Shown: positions 1 to 15,170 of the stretch, in pieces
Layout: each line of letters starts with the position of its first letter
How positions within the stretch are numbered: position 1 is the first letter of the stretch
Origin: Gavia stellata
Taxonomy: Eukaryota; Chordata; Aves; Gaviiformes; Gaviidae
Direction: 5' to 3'
Length of the DNA: 64,000 nt
NCBI RefSeq assembly: GCF_030936135.1
Contig: NC_082596.1
Coordinates: 15,352,155 to 15,416,154, forward strand
Program-made: the position numbers and the translations under genes
Notes under the pieces: model-generated
What the model saw: the letters and a program-made list of their open reading frames with translations, nothing else
Databases searched by the model: none
Told to the model about the DNA's origin: nothing

Positions 1-2200
<2,200 letters not shown>

Positions 2201-3129
2201 GTGCAGAGCTCCTCGTTCACAGGTCCTGAGTCAGATCCAGCCAGACTTACGGCGTTATTTCCTAATGCCAGTTTGCAAAAGGTTGTCATTTACCTTCTGG
2301 TTACAGATATTTCAGGCTTCAAAATTATGAGGTGGCACCTTTTTCTTTTTTTTTTTAAGATGCCAACTAGGTTGCCCATTCAAAATACTAAAAACATTTC
2401 ATGTGTACCTGCTTTTCATTCAGTCTGACTCTACTGTGCGCAACTACTTAACAGTAATAGAAAATGTTTGCTTGATGTAAAAGTTTTGGGTGGCTGAGGG
2501 TCTAGAAAGGTCCATGTTCATCAGACCACTTATAATGCATTTTCCCATGCTGCTTAGTATAAATACCTTCCTCAGATGAAGGATGTGGCATCGTCCAGCA
2601 GCTTTGTTATTTCTCCCTGTGTGGCTTAGGATGGCGTGTCCTGTCACTGGGATGACTAAGCACTGTTTCGGCCAGTGTTATCCCATGTGGTGTTTCTGGG
2701 TGTTTATCCTCAACATATACAGCTGCGATTTTAAATGTAGCATTTTAAGAAGGTTTCATGCAAGTGTATGCATCTGCTCCAGAGGTTGAACCAGCTAGGG
2801 TGTTAACACTGTATTCTTTATTTTTAGATGTGTGATGTTTTTCAGTTGTGCTTTTGTGATGGCAAGAAATGCCTCAGCCTGAGATGCCTGTCTTCCCCAC
2901 CCCAATCCAAGCTCTAGGTGGGGAGCAGTCGGCTCCTCTAAACACAACTCATCTGTGCTTGCAGCATACCTAGTACATAAATAGGTTTGGGACACTAAAT
3001 GCAGTAATAACTGCTTAGCTTTGAATCACGGCTGCTAAAGGAGGAAAAAGCAACAGTTTCTATTCTTTCTTGTGCTCTCTTCTCATCCCTACGCCCCTTG
3101 TAGCTGGATGCCTCTTGCACTCTTAAGAA

Positions 3130-3240
3130 GTGGGAGATGTGGGATTGAATCCCCACTAGGCTAAAGAAGGCACTTAGCCTGGCCTCCCCTCTTCTCTGAT
3201 TGCTTTACCCCATTGGTTATCAGATAAGATGATGAATACC
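3130..3240. repeat. Degraded ancient sauropsid interspersed repeat
   Basis: The segment starting GTGGGAGATGTGGGATTGAA and continuing through GCACTTAGCCTGGCCTCCCC to CCCCATTGGTTAT resembles, from memory, a dispersed repeat common in turtles, crocodilians and birds. That repeat carries a 'gtgggagacctgggttcaagtccc' unit and a later inverted-looking 'acctgggtctccca' unit. I cannot name its class. The copy is diverged and its boundaries are approximate. Confidence 0.4.
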
Positions 3241-6200
3241 TCTTATTCCTCTTCTAGACCTATTTTAAAAGTGAACCTTGTGTCCCATCCATTTATCTTC
3301 AGGGAAGGGCTCCAGGCTCTGGAGGCGCATGCCTACAGATCCTGACTTGGGTGTGTTTTGGAAGGGAATGGGATTCAGACTCGTGTCTAAGTGATTAGGT
3401 GTAGGTGGTTCGTTCCTGGGGTTGCATTCTGGAGACCGTATGTCCAATTAACTTCATGGTCTGGCCCTAAATCTGTTGAGACTTCCCTGCAGAGGGAAAA
3501 ATCTGAGTGGGTGGAAAATTGGGTTGATCAGTTTATGATTTGGAACAAGAAATGTGATTATCCTTATCTTATACAGAGGAAGTACAAATAACACTTGGTC
3601 ATAAACATTTCCAGTTTTATTATCCAGCCACGCAATGAATCTGTGTGAACTCCAGCACCAGTGCATTTTACTGATGGTTACACACCATGTGCAGTCATTT
3701 TTTCTTGTAAATACCATTCATTTTAACCTGTACATTCCTTTTAACACTGATTTTCTTGAATTTTAGGAGGTTTTCACAGTAAAGTCTAAGTTTCACTGTT
3801 AGATGTACATACACACAAATAGCCTTAAAGTAGATTTATGGCCATACTTTTTCCTAAATCCTAATAATTTAAATTAAAGTAGCTGTGTAAATTATTTTTA
3901 CTCGTAGGATTCGCTTCAATGCCATATGGGATTCTTCATATACTGATTCATATGCTGTTTGAATCTTTAAAAATCTGGATTACGTAAGAGATTAGTATCA
4001 GGATTGCATTTTTAAGTTTCCATGGGAAAAGAACATGTTTGTGTTGGACTGCTTTTTAATAGCATTTTTATGTGAATAATTGCATCTTGGCATGTTACAG
4101 GGTAAACTAATGATGCTGCTTGAAGTCCACCAGAGTCAACAAGTAGACAGAAGTATATTGATTCACTGTACATAGGAAGGTCTGTCTATACAACCAAAAG
4201 GACTAAAAACTTCTCTTAAATAACTGTTAACTAAAGTTCAGACTTTTCCCCCTTCATGTTCTTGTGCTTATGGCAGCCTAAAATAAAGTTAGGATTGTCA
4301 CAGAACTGCAAAAACATTTGCTATAATTTTTAGATGATAAAAAATCATTGATGATTTAAATTCCAAGTATAGTGATATGTGCATATCTTTAATGTATATT
4401 GAAATTAAAATATCTGGTTCTGAATGTTGTAATTCTCTCCTTCCCCCAAGTGACCAATCATTAGAAAAATGCATTAAATTATGAAAATCTGTAGTCAGCT
4501 ATTAACCATCACATATAAGCTCTAGGGATTAGAAGAGATAAATTAATATTTTGAAAAAATACAGACATACATCATGCTGGATATGAAAATTACTTATACA
4601 GTGGTCCTGTGTAGCAAGATTCAGACTACCTTTTGTGATGTATGACATAACACTTCTGGAAGAGCTGAATATTTTTAAGGATACTAGAATAATAGGTGAA
4701 AGTAATGTCAATATAAGAATTCATGGCCCTTAACACCTTATCTGAGTGTGTTATCAGAAGCCCCTCTGGAAGCAGATGCAACTCTGCTAATCTCATGTTT
4801 CGTGTTGCAGTGTGCACAAGGGTGGTCTGCCAAAATGGCCAAAGTGCTGGAAAGTTTAAAAACAATAAATGACAGTAACCTTATTCTCTACCTGTGTGGC
4901 TTTGTTTGCCTACATGTAGATCTGCACAAACAGATCTCCCTAAGCCAGAGCAGAGCTGAGCCAAGTTTTTCTGCTAGTATCAGGATCTGTTTCTTTCTTC
5001 CAGTTCGTTTCTTGATCTGGAGGAAGTTGCCCCCAAAAGCCCTTTGTGTTTCTTTTAGATTCGCAAAGCTGCTTTTCTGGAGAAAGAACATAGACTCTCT
5101 TAATCCCATGGTTAGTTATATATCAAAAATAGAAAGTCTGTAAAAAGCAGACTGTTTTGTTTATGGATGAATTAGTTTAACATGCTCCTGGAAATTGCAT
5201 GCAGGATTCTGATCTCAGGCTGGTGCAAACTCAGGAGTCATTCCCCCTTAGACAGTGAAATTAAATAGGCATAAAACTGGTTTGCATAAGATTAATGATA
5301 AGGAAACCCATCATTTGTATAGTGTATTTACTCAGTAGTAACAGAATTTTATTGTCATGGTTGCACCAGCGCGAATTAGTGTGCAAATACCACATTGTTG
5401 AGGTTTCTTGGGAGGCAGCCTGGCAGTTTTTATTTTAACAGGCAGGGCCAGGCTTTTGCTTGCATGCTGCCCCTTTTTGCATCATCAAACTAAGGGAAAT
5501 ATAAGTGTTGAAATCACTTGCTTGATCCAGTTAAACTGAGCTTGGGATGCCTGCTGGAAAGAGAAGATGAAGATCAATGTGCCACCTGTTTGGCCCACCA
5601 GCCCCAGGGATGGCTGGTTACCAAATCAGTCCCCAGAGTAGCTTGAAGCGGTCTGAGCGCTGCTCTAAGGAGTGATTTCTGGCTGGCGTGTAAGGCTGCG
5701 GTGGTACTCTGGATATGGCCTCTTCCCGCAGAAGTGTCTTCTGTGCCCAGAGCTGTGAGAGGAGAGGTGTTGATCTGGCTACTTTGGGTCTCCATAGTCC
5801 CAGGATGCCTTTTAAAGCAGGGAATCTTTAGCTGGCTGGTTAAGGGAGTTTGAGGGTCCTTTCACACAAGGACCACACAGCCAAGAGGCTGGCGTCGAGC
5901 CAGAGACCCTCCTTGGTGGAGTAGGCTGCTGTTACTGAGACCAGAATGAGGTCTATTCTGACCTGTTCCGATAACATCATTTCCATGTTCCTAAGGATGC
6001 CACCACTTAATTTATTTGACTTGGTGGCACTGCAGTTCTCTAGCAGTATAGTATAACACGCGGTCAAAGGGCCAATCCTACTTTCATTTACACTGAGAAA
6101 TTCCTCTTAGACATGTGAGGGTGCAGTGAAGTTAAAAATGCGAAATCTCATCATAGTAGAGAGGAGGATCCTGAACTCGTGTGGTGCAGGAGGCTGGGTG

Positions 6201-9200
6201 CGTAGGGAGGGACATAACAGAGCAGAGCAAAGTCAGCAAGTGGGAAAATGTTGCAAGAAGTCAATGTGCTGCTCTTGGCATAGGTGGGCCAGCAGGGAAA
6301 ATGGGTTTCATGAATTGTCCCCAGCAGGGAACGCAAAAGTCTCGGAAGTACAGGCTGGAGCATAACATTCTTCTAGATGAGGGATAAGTAAGTGGCACTG
6401 GTTGTTTCAGACAGAATTGCCCAGGGAAACTGGTAGACGGACTGCACAGCAGCAATACTTACTGCTTTTTCTGCCCTGTCCCCCTCCTGCTCCATGGTGT
6501 CAAAGAGGAACAGTTCAGCTGGTTGCAGAGGAACCCGAATTCAGCAGCATGGGCAGGAGGACATGCCATCTAAGTGCTCCCAATGGAGGATGCAGCACAG
6601 TGGTCTGCCATTTGCCATTAGGGTTGCTGGTAGCATGGGGCTCTTCTCACTTTGTCATCAGTCAGGGCTTAACGTACTAATCTTTAATCATAATCCATTG
6701 GCCTCCAATCTTATCTCTCACTGGTCAGGAGTATGTATCTAGTGGTTTGATGAACTATCAGTGCTGACAGGGAGTCACTTTTTTTCCTCAGTTGCAGTTT
6801 GTTTGCTTTTTGGGGACTGTTTGTTTTATTGAGCGAATTCCTTGCTAAAAATCCAATAGAAGGCAAAGGATAATTAAGCAAAAGACAACGTTGGCTTCAT
6901 TTTGTGATGAATGAATTCAGGAAGGAGAAGCAGGGAGACATATTAAAATATGCTTGTATAAAAAAGCTCTGGAATGTTTTGAAATAGCATAAAAACACTG
7001 CTGCAAGAGGAGTAAGCCTATACATTTCAAAGCACTCTGAGTTTATTCAGTTGTAAATAAAAAGGATTTATCTTAGTGTTAGAATATATACACATAATTA
7101 GGCCTTATCTCATGACTGTTAGGATGGTAAAGAGCTATTTGAATCTAAGTACAGGCATCATTAAGTGAATCATAAGTAACCTCTATATTTGTAGTTAGTT
7201 TCATTTTGCTTAAAATAACAGGGTCTTACTCTACTGGCATCTGTTGCTACTTACAGTAATTACTGGAGTTATAAGGCTGAGAGGGTGCTCTTCAACAACC
7301 GAATAACTGGCAGACCTGTAATCCTTTTACTGACTAGGCTTCATCTAAAAACTGTCTTTGACCCCGGCCTCCAAGAATCCTGTGCCTCTGGTGCTTACGA
7401 ACTTTCTCGTGGTGGTTCAAGGTGCATGTAAGCCAGCGTAACTGAGTTGGTGCCAAATGAAGTGATCCTGTTCCCCCAGCTGTGGTTTCTCTTTGCCTCC
7501 TTTGCATCAGAGCTAGTGAAAGTGAGGGTGCAGAGTGGGTCAGACCAGGGCAAAACTGTTCCTTTTTTCTCTTTGATTGATTAGGCTTGTGCTGAAATTA
7601 ATTTTCAGTACTAACAGATCAGTTTAAAAATAAACACAAAACTTAAGAGCCAGATAAACTGCTATGTTCTGTCTTCTTTTTGGAACATACAGTACATGGA
7701 CTTTGTTTCTCTTTTAAGATGATAGATGGAAAACCATTATTATGATTTTTCTTTTAGGTAAGAAATGCTGATGCAGCCTTTAGAAGCCTTCATATAGTCT
7801 GAGCCGTGTTTCTGCACTTCTAGACACTTCGTGCTGCTGTGCCCATATTAAGTAAAGGGAAAAATCAGATCATCACAGTGGTCTGTTTATACCGAAAGAA
7901 TATTGATTTCATTATGAAATTCAAATTGTACATAAAGAGGTGTTCGAATGTTCTTACGTATAGGTGATTTTAGGGAAATTAGTATCTGGAATGTATTTTA
8001 CTGAGTCAAGTTTACAGTGATTTACATCCTGGCATTCTTCAAGGGTCTCAGTAGAGATGAATGGGTCACAATGTATCAGTGTTTGTCTCATTTTTTTGTT
8101 ACTTAGAGTAAGCACAAATACATGTTCTGTAACCTTGAGCTTTAGATTATGAGCTTGCGTGTCCTCTGCAATGATAAACTCCCATAGGGCACTCAGGTGT
8201 TTGCAGGAGCTGGATGCCCCTTACAGAACACGAACCCTATTTCTAATGCACAATCTTCTGATGTCAGATTGAGAAATGCTGCCCGCTGATGTGCTTACAT
8301 CCTCTGAAAACCAGCCCTGATACTGATGACAAGTTCCAAATAGTAACTGTTTCTGATTCACCAAGTGCTGCAGCAACATCAGAAGTTAGTATAACACGTG
8401 GGAACAGCATCTTTATTTCAAAAGACCATGACTTTGGGAAAATCTGTGGTTGCTCCCACCTGCATAAGGGATTCCCGTTCTGGGGAAGAGGCTGGAGGAA
8501 TCTCAGCTGCAAATGCAATGAACTAACAAGTATTTATAAATGGGGAATTACTGTGAATATATTTCTTCAGGCTTATCTCAACTACTCAATTCCTACTGAA
8601 CTCAGCCTCAGGTTCTTTCACAATGTTTTAGTAAGTTTAAGCATTTGACTAAGTAGGTTTTGATTCACAGGAAAGCAAACAGGCTTGATTTTTTTTTCCT
8701 TTCTTTCATAAATCCTAAACCAGTTAAACTGCATTCCTGTTAGCCTGGCGTCCTTCGTGAAGAAATAAGTATTACACACAGTATGTATGCGATTTCTGGA
8801 TAGAAAACAATCTGTGGTGCTACTAGCATCCTTTAACTTACAAAGCATTAAGGGAGGTGAAGTGGTTCGTGCTGTCCTCACACTGAGGCACTCTGCTAAG
8901 ATGTGGTTTAGACGATGAAAAACAAGTTAAAGACCAACTATCTCACTTTCCCTTTACGATTTTCAATGTGACAACCACAGAATTTACTCACACATATAAT
9001 GTTGATGACTTTTAATTCACTCACAGCTGCTAATAGTTTCTTGTGTTCTTTAGTGTCTGACTTTGTGCTTTGTTTCCTGACATCTTTCCACTTCTTGGAC
9101 ATGCCTCTCTTAGGTAGTGAGTGTTTTCATCTTCTACAGTAAATAACTCCTCACAATGGACTTGTACATTGTTCTCAGAGATGCTGGATGAGGGGAGGGA

Positions 9201-10691
9201 AAGGGATGATGGATTAGCTACCAGGAAAATGTTGTAGTTTATTTACAAGGCAGTGATTAAAAAATAAAACCAAACGAACTTGAAACAGCAGCCTCCCTGC
9301 ACCTTTAAACAAAATTATTCTTCTACTCTGGAATCTGATTCGGGATGGGACCTTATGTTCCCATATCCTTCTGAGTGTTTACAGTATGTAGCAGTGCATT
9401 TCAAATACTTGGTTTGCCATTTTCTGCCTACCAGTAATTTTGTGGAGCTATTTAAGTAGCTTAAATTTTAATCCACAGGTATTTGGAAGAAAGATGAATC
9501 CATGGTCAAAAACACAGCTCATTAATTTTACATAATAGCAAAAGAATAAATAGGTCAGTATTCTGTGCATTATTTTACTAATAGGATCATCTAATTGGTG
9601 TGTAGTTGGTGTTTATATGGTACTTTGAAGATGTAATTTGTTGTACAGGACTAATGTTGTGTTCATACACTTCTACATCTAGTTACACTTGGAAAGAAGT
9701 AATTAAACTTAAACGAAGTCCTTTTGGGTTTCTGGTGCACAGTGGAAGAAACCAGGGTGGGATTCAGCTGACCAAGTGCCTATGTGTATCTCTGAGCTAC
9801 CTGGCTGGACACCCCACTACAAACAGGAAAGAAATAGCTACATTTGAGGAACAATTTGTTTTGTACTAAAGTAGGTATCTGAAAGTAGATCATATGAATC
9901 ATGTGTGTCTGGTTCTCGACTGCAGAGGAAGTTTATGGTGGCTGGGCCTGATGTGGACATCTACCTTGCAAATAACTAAAGTTAGGTGAGAGAAATCCCT
10001 GGACCAGGCTAGTTCAGTGTTTTCTGCAGTGATTTGGAGTTAAATATAAAGGCTGCTTAAACTGAGTCAAATAACAGCCTGGGCTGGTTGATTGAAGAGA
10101 TTGACTCAATGTAACCTGAAGAAACTGTGTATACCATATACATATGTACTTGGTTCCAAGCATGTTTGACATAGTGAATGAAAAATGTTGTTACACACTT
10201 TTTCTTTGCTCTCCAAGTCTGTGTTTTTCTTTCTGTCAAAATCTAGCAGGATCAGTTCCTAGAGCAAACCCATCCAGGCTTGAAGCTGTGTCAGCCTACC
10301 CTAGCTTCCTTCCAGAGACTTCTGAGCTTCTCAGCCTCTCGTGCTGGTCAGTAGTGTGGGTGGTATCTCTGAAGTTGAGTCACAGTCTCAAACGTGATCT
10401 GTGGTAAGGTAAACACAAAGCAAATACAAGACTCTTCTTCCTTCTTGGATCTATGGCAGACATGGAGCTCTCTCCAGCCTCCCCCACACTAAACTGATTG
10501 TCTTCTGCTGTGAGTCCTTCCAGCCCCACAGAAACAGTTGTTCAGGGGATCAGTGGAATCCACACCTACCCACATTCTGGGTGCCAAATACTGAATGGCA
10601 CACTTTACCTCAAACCTAAACCGGCTGTTTCCTTCCAGAGACATCTTTGCATGTCCCAGTCTGGCTGTTCTCTCGAAAATCTTTATTTTCA

Positions 10692-10719
10692 ATTTTTTGC
10701 TAACCTATTAGCAAAAAAT
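10692..10719. repeat. Perfect 12-bp inverted repeat with 4-nt loop
   Basis: The left arm ATTTTTTGCTAA (10692-10703) is the exact reverse complement of the right arm TTAGCAAAAAAT (10708-10719), with loop CCTA. In a transcript this would fold into a tight hairpin. It lies in intergenic DNA inside a 172-codon open frame; no function is claimed. Confidence 0.85.
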
Positions 10720-11235
10720 GAAAAAAATATTTTTCTCGGTGTAGGATTGTGTTGTGTTCCTGCAAGGCTTTCTCCAGTTCCTTCCCCCAGAATTGGTCTT
10801 CTGGATGGAACAATGCAGGGCTGTGCTTCTGAGGGGCTCTCTTCAACCTTTTCCAAATCTGTCCTCTACTTTCCATTTTTTGCTGACCAGTACAAGCAGC
10901 TGGCCCTCATTTCCAGCTTTTCTAGTAAGCCTCACCTCCGTTGGAATAGGAACTGGCTAATACCCTTCTCTATGCACAGAGAAAATTACCTGTCTGCAAT
11001 GACCAAAAGGGGATGAATATAGGGACTGATGATAGAATATGCAGTGTGACATCTCTAAGATACGAATCAGATCTTGTGTGTTGGGAGGACCCACGACCTG
11101 AATCCTCAGAAGTTAATGAGTTATATGTAATTAGAACAACTGGGGAGGATAAGCAAGGATACCTATCTTTATTCCATAACCTCCCTCCTCTGCTTCCCAA
11201 ACTCATGGCTGCTAGGATAGTTTTGATGTAGAGTT

Positions 11236-11263
11236 CTGCTGCTGCTATTATTATTATTATTAT
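11236..11263. repeat. CTG / ATT microsatellite
   Basis: A short run of CTG triplets passes directly into about five ATT triplets. It is a simple compound microsatellite with no gene context. Confidence 0.85.
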
Positions 11264-13439
11264 CACATTTTCTCTTTTATGAGAGTCTTTTAGTGGCATG
11301 GCATGCACAGTCACTACCATCTGTCACACACTGTCCTGTCCAAGGAGAAAACAGTGCAGTGCAGTCACATAGATTCCTTGCTTAAACTTTAATGGGTCCA
11401 CTGGTATGTGCCTACACTGGAAAATGTTCCTATCTGAGAAAGTAGGAATGGAAAAAGTGTGCCTTTCACAAGGAAAGGCTTGTAATTGTCCTTGGTTTTG
11501 CAGAAAATGTATTTCTACTTCTTCAGGTCCTGAGAAAATTCTCTGTCCTGCATATGTGAACTTACAGAAAGCTCTGGGGTTCCTGAGCTATTGAACTGAG
11601 ATTTCTTTCTGGATTTACTGACAAACTTTTAGATTTCCTCTGTCAAGCTTTAAAGCATTTTCAAGACCTAGAAACTGGCTCACAGTGGGAAATAAATTCC
11701 TCAGTTCACATGCTAAGCATCCGCCAACTCTGTATTCACATTTTTCTGCACAGTTTTACTTAATCTTCTACTGACTGACTGACCATCATTGTTGCTCCTT
11801 CCACCCTCCACATGGTAGAGTGCCCCACATGCTCAGGGAATGTTGTGGGGCAACTGATACAAAGACTTCTATTGTATGAAGTTGGGAAAATTAGCATCTG
11901 TTGCTAGACAATTCACTGCTGAGAAGTTAATAAGATAGCAAAGGCTTTAAACATCTAGTCATGGGAAAAAATGAACAGAGGATTCATGACTGAAATCTGT
12001 GTCCAAAAAGACATTACTTGTATCTGTTGTACTCTTAAGGATTGAACTCTGTCTGCAGTGATAAGACCAAAGTAATAATTGGCATCTAGCTACTTTTTAA
12101 AAGTTATGCCTGTTTTGTAAAATACATGAGCAAAGACAAATGCAGCTCTTATCAGGGTGGAAAGGGAAGATACATAATGAAACTGCATCGTGTGAGAAGG
12201 TCATGGCTCTGCAGATGTGCTCATGCTGAACTGCATCATACCAACGAGGAGCTACAGCCCCTTTATTGCCCCAACATCTGTAGATCTGCACTTGATTAGG
12301 CACAGGACTTCCATGGGATTTAAGCATAGGTATAGCACTGAGGATGTTACGGGTCTTAGGGATTCAGAACTCAGAAATGCACATGATCACTCACACTTCC
12401 CAGCCATGGAGATTTTTGTGTACTTAGTGACTATGCTCCGGTAGGCTGCTACTGCTGTCTGCAGAACAGGGCGATGCATGTTCCTGGTCCCACCCACCTA
12501 ATGAAAATCAAGTGAAACTTTTCCTCCCTGTGTTGAAACATCCACATGGAGAAACCTTTCCAGGCCAGGAGCGGGTGGGGCCCTGGGGCTGCAGTCGGGC
12601 GTGCTGCACAAAGCAGGTAGGCAGAGAATTCTTCTACCATTTGCTGTTCTCCCTTACCACACAAGCATAAAAGCAACCCAGATTAAGCTATTGCTTTGAT
12701 CTTGCTCATTCTTTCTTACACATGTTGAGTAGGTTATGTATGACTTTAATACATAAGAAAAGAGAGAGGAAAAAAGAAATGGCAGTTCATGGCTTTTGTA
12801 CCTGTGCAAACATATTCAAGCAAGACAATCTACATCAATGCTTTCCGAATAACCATAAGTTAATCCCTCTCTCTGTGACACATTTACTATTTTTATCATC
12901 ATATACAGTGTCAAATTGCATCTCTTAATAACCATTTCAACCAGTTGAACTACAAATACAATGTACTATTTAAGACTGTATGTGAAACTAAATAGAGATG
13001 CCTGTATATTCTTGTGTCTGTGCTCAAGAATGTGGCACTCCATGGCTCTAGGTGCTAATTTTATTTTTTTTAAAGTGATTGAACAGGTTAAAGGCAGTGA
13101 AAGAAGTGGGTCTGCTTAATGCCCTTGTGAGATTCTTTGAAAAGTTTGAGGAAAATATATTGTTAATGGGATATATTGATTCTGTGATAATTTTTATTAG
13201 AATTAGTTTTAAAAACATCATATTTACCATGGCTATCTGTATCTTATGTGCATTCTGGACCTGGGGAGAGCATGAGGTAATGCTTGCACTGAGTGAGATG
13301 ACAGTCTTCAGAATATAAGAGATGATAAAATCCTGGCTCTCCAAGAGCAGGAAGAACACTGTAGTGTTCCTGCTATGAAGTAGCAAGATCTTTAGGCAGA
13401 TGTCTTGTGTTTGCTGTACATATACAAGCAGATGTATCA

Positions 13440-15170
13440 GTAGACTGGTGTGGCTAAACAGGGAGCTTGGTGGAGCTCCAATGCAAAAAGCCAGTATAGA
13501 GGAAATGGAAGCAGGGACAGGCTACAGTGGAAGAATTTAGAAACCTTGCCTGAGTATGTAGGGGTAGCCTCAGGAAATCCAAAGCTTAAATGCAGTTGAG
13601 ACTTGCATGGGAAGCGTAACAAGAGCTTCCACTGGTATCATAGTATAAAAAGACTGTGCAAGGAAAATGTGGGACCATTGCTGAATGGAGGAAGTGATGT
13701 AGTGACAGCAGACACAGATAAAGCTGAGGTATTCAGTGGTTTCTTTGTCTTCTTTACCAACAAGCTATCCCATTCCTCTGTGCTTAGGGCAAGGGTTCAA
13801 AGAGGTCTACCAGCAGTAGCTGAGGGCTGAGCCAGGGATTGCTTGAGAGAGTTTGACTGGAAAGCTCCATGGGACCAGACAGACCACATCCAAGGTGCTG
13901 AGAGAACTGGTTGATGTCTCTGCAAGACCACTCTATCACCTTTGAAAGGTTATGGAGATCATGGAACGTTCCTAATGGCTGGAAATAGGTGAATGTTGTA
14001 GCCTTTAAAAAGGCCAAAAAGGCAATCTAGGGAACTATAAGCTGATCAGCATCCCTTTGATCCCCATGGAACTTAATGGTGCAAGTTCTCTTGGAGCACA
14101 TTTCTGGGCATATGAAGGAGGAGAGGCTGACTGGGAACGATCAGCATGTATCTACCATGGGTGAATGGTGCCTGACCAGCCTGATTGTGTTCTATGATAA
14201 AATGACTGGGTTTGTGGATGAGGGGAGAGCAGTGGACGTCACTTACCTCAACTTTAGCAAGGCTTTTGACACTGTCTCGAACAACATTCTTGCATCTGAG
14301 TTAGGAAGTTATGGTCTGGATGGGTGGGCAACCAGATGGATAAGTTGTTTGGATGACTGGGCTCAGAGGAGAGTCGTTAATGGGTTGTACTCTACCCAGA
14401 GGACAAATAGAGTGCTACAGGGGTCTATATACTGCAGCTGTCCAGTTTAACATCTTTATCAATTACCTGGAGGAGGTGATGAAGTCCACTGTCATCAGGT
14501 TTGCAGATGACACCAAATTGGAGGGAACAGTGGATACGCTCGTGGGCAGGGGTGCCGTACAGAGGGACCTAGGCAGGCTGGAGGAATGGGCCAACAGGAA
14601 CCTTATGAAATTCAGCAAGGACAAATGCAACGTTTCCTTTGCCTGGGAATGCCAAGTCCTTGCACTGATACAGGCTGAAGCTGACTGGCTTTGCTGAGGA
14701 GGCCCTGGGCAGTCCTGGCAGACAGCACGCTGCCTGTGCGTTAGGAGCGTGCCCTGGCAGCAAAGGCGGCTAACAGCATTCTGACTGTGCTAGAGGGAGC
14801 ACAGCCAGGAGCTTCAGGGAAGGGATTATCTTCCCGCTCAGCACCTGTTAGACCACATCTAGACACTGTGTCCTTTTGAGCCCCCCAGTACAGGAAAGGC
14901 ATTGAAAAATTGGGGCCAACTTCACATGAGAGCCCCCAAGATGGTTGGAGCCAGAGCCGTGTGAGGAGGATCTAAGGGACCCTGATTTGTTCAGCCTGGA
15001 GAAGAGGTGGCTTCAGGTGGACCTCATAGCACCCTGCCAGGACCTATGAGGGGGTCTTCAAGAAGATGAAGTCAGGCTTTTCACAGTGGTGATAGGTGGG
15101 TGGACAAAAAAGAGTGGGCATAAATTGAAACAAGAAAGGTTTGGACTGGGAATAATGAAAAGAAAAACAT
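13440..15170 (+). mobile_element. Degraded, 5'-truncated CR1 LINE (reverse transcriptase relic)
   Basis: This is a relic of a CR1 non-LTR retrotransposon, the main LINE of birds. The 5' part (from about 13440, with 'aacagggagct' and 'aatgtgggaccattgctgaat') matches the CR1 ORF2 region before the reverse transcriptase. SKAFDTV (14256-14276), a conserved RT motif, is followed by GLDGWATRWI. A second frame carries FNIFINYLEEV and the catalytic FADD motif (14500-14511), then LEEWANRNLMKFSKDKCNV. These two stretches lie in different frames (frameshift near 14.4 kb), and stops occur before and after, so the copy is dead. DNA similarity to the CR1 3' half ('tgccctggcagcaaag', 'cctggagaagagg', 'gggcataaattgaaac') continues to about 15170 and then fades without the usual CR1 tail. 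The element was not captured by any host gene visible here. Confidence 0.88.
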
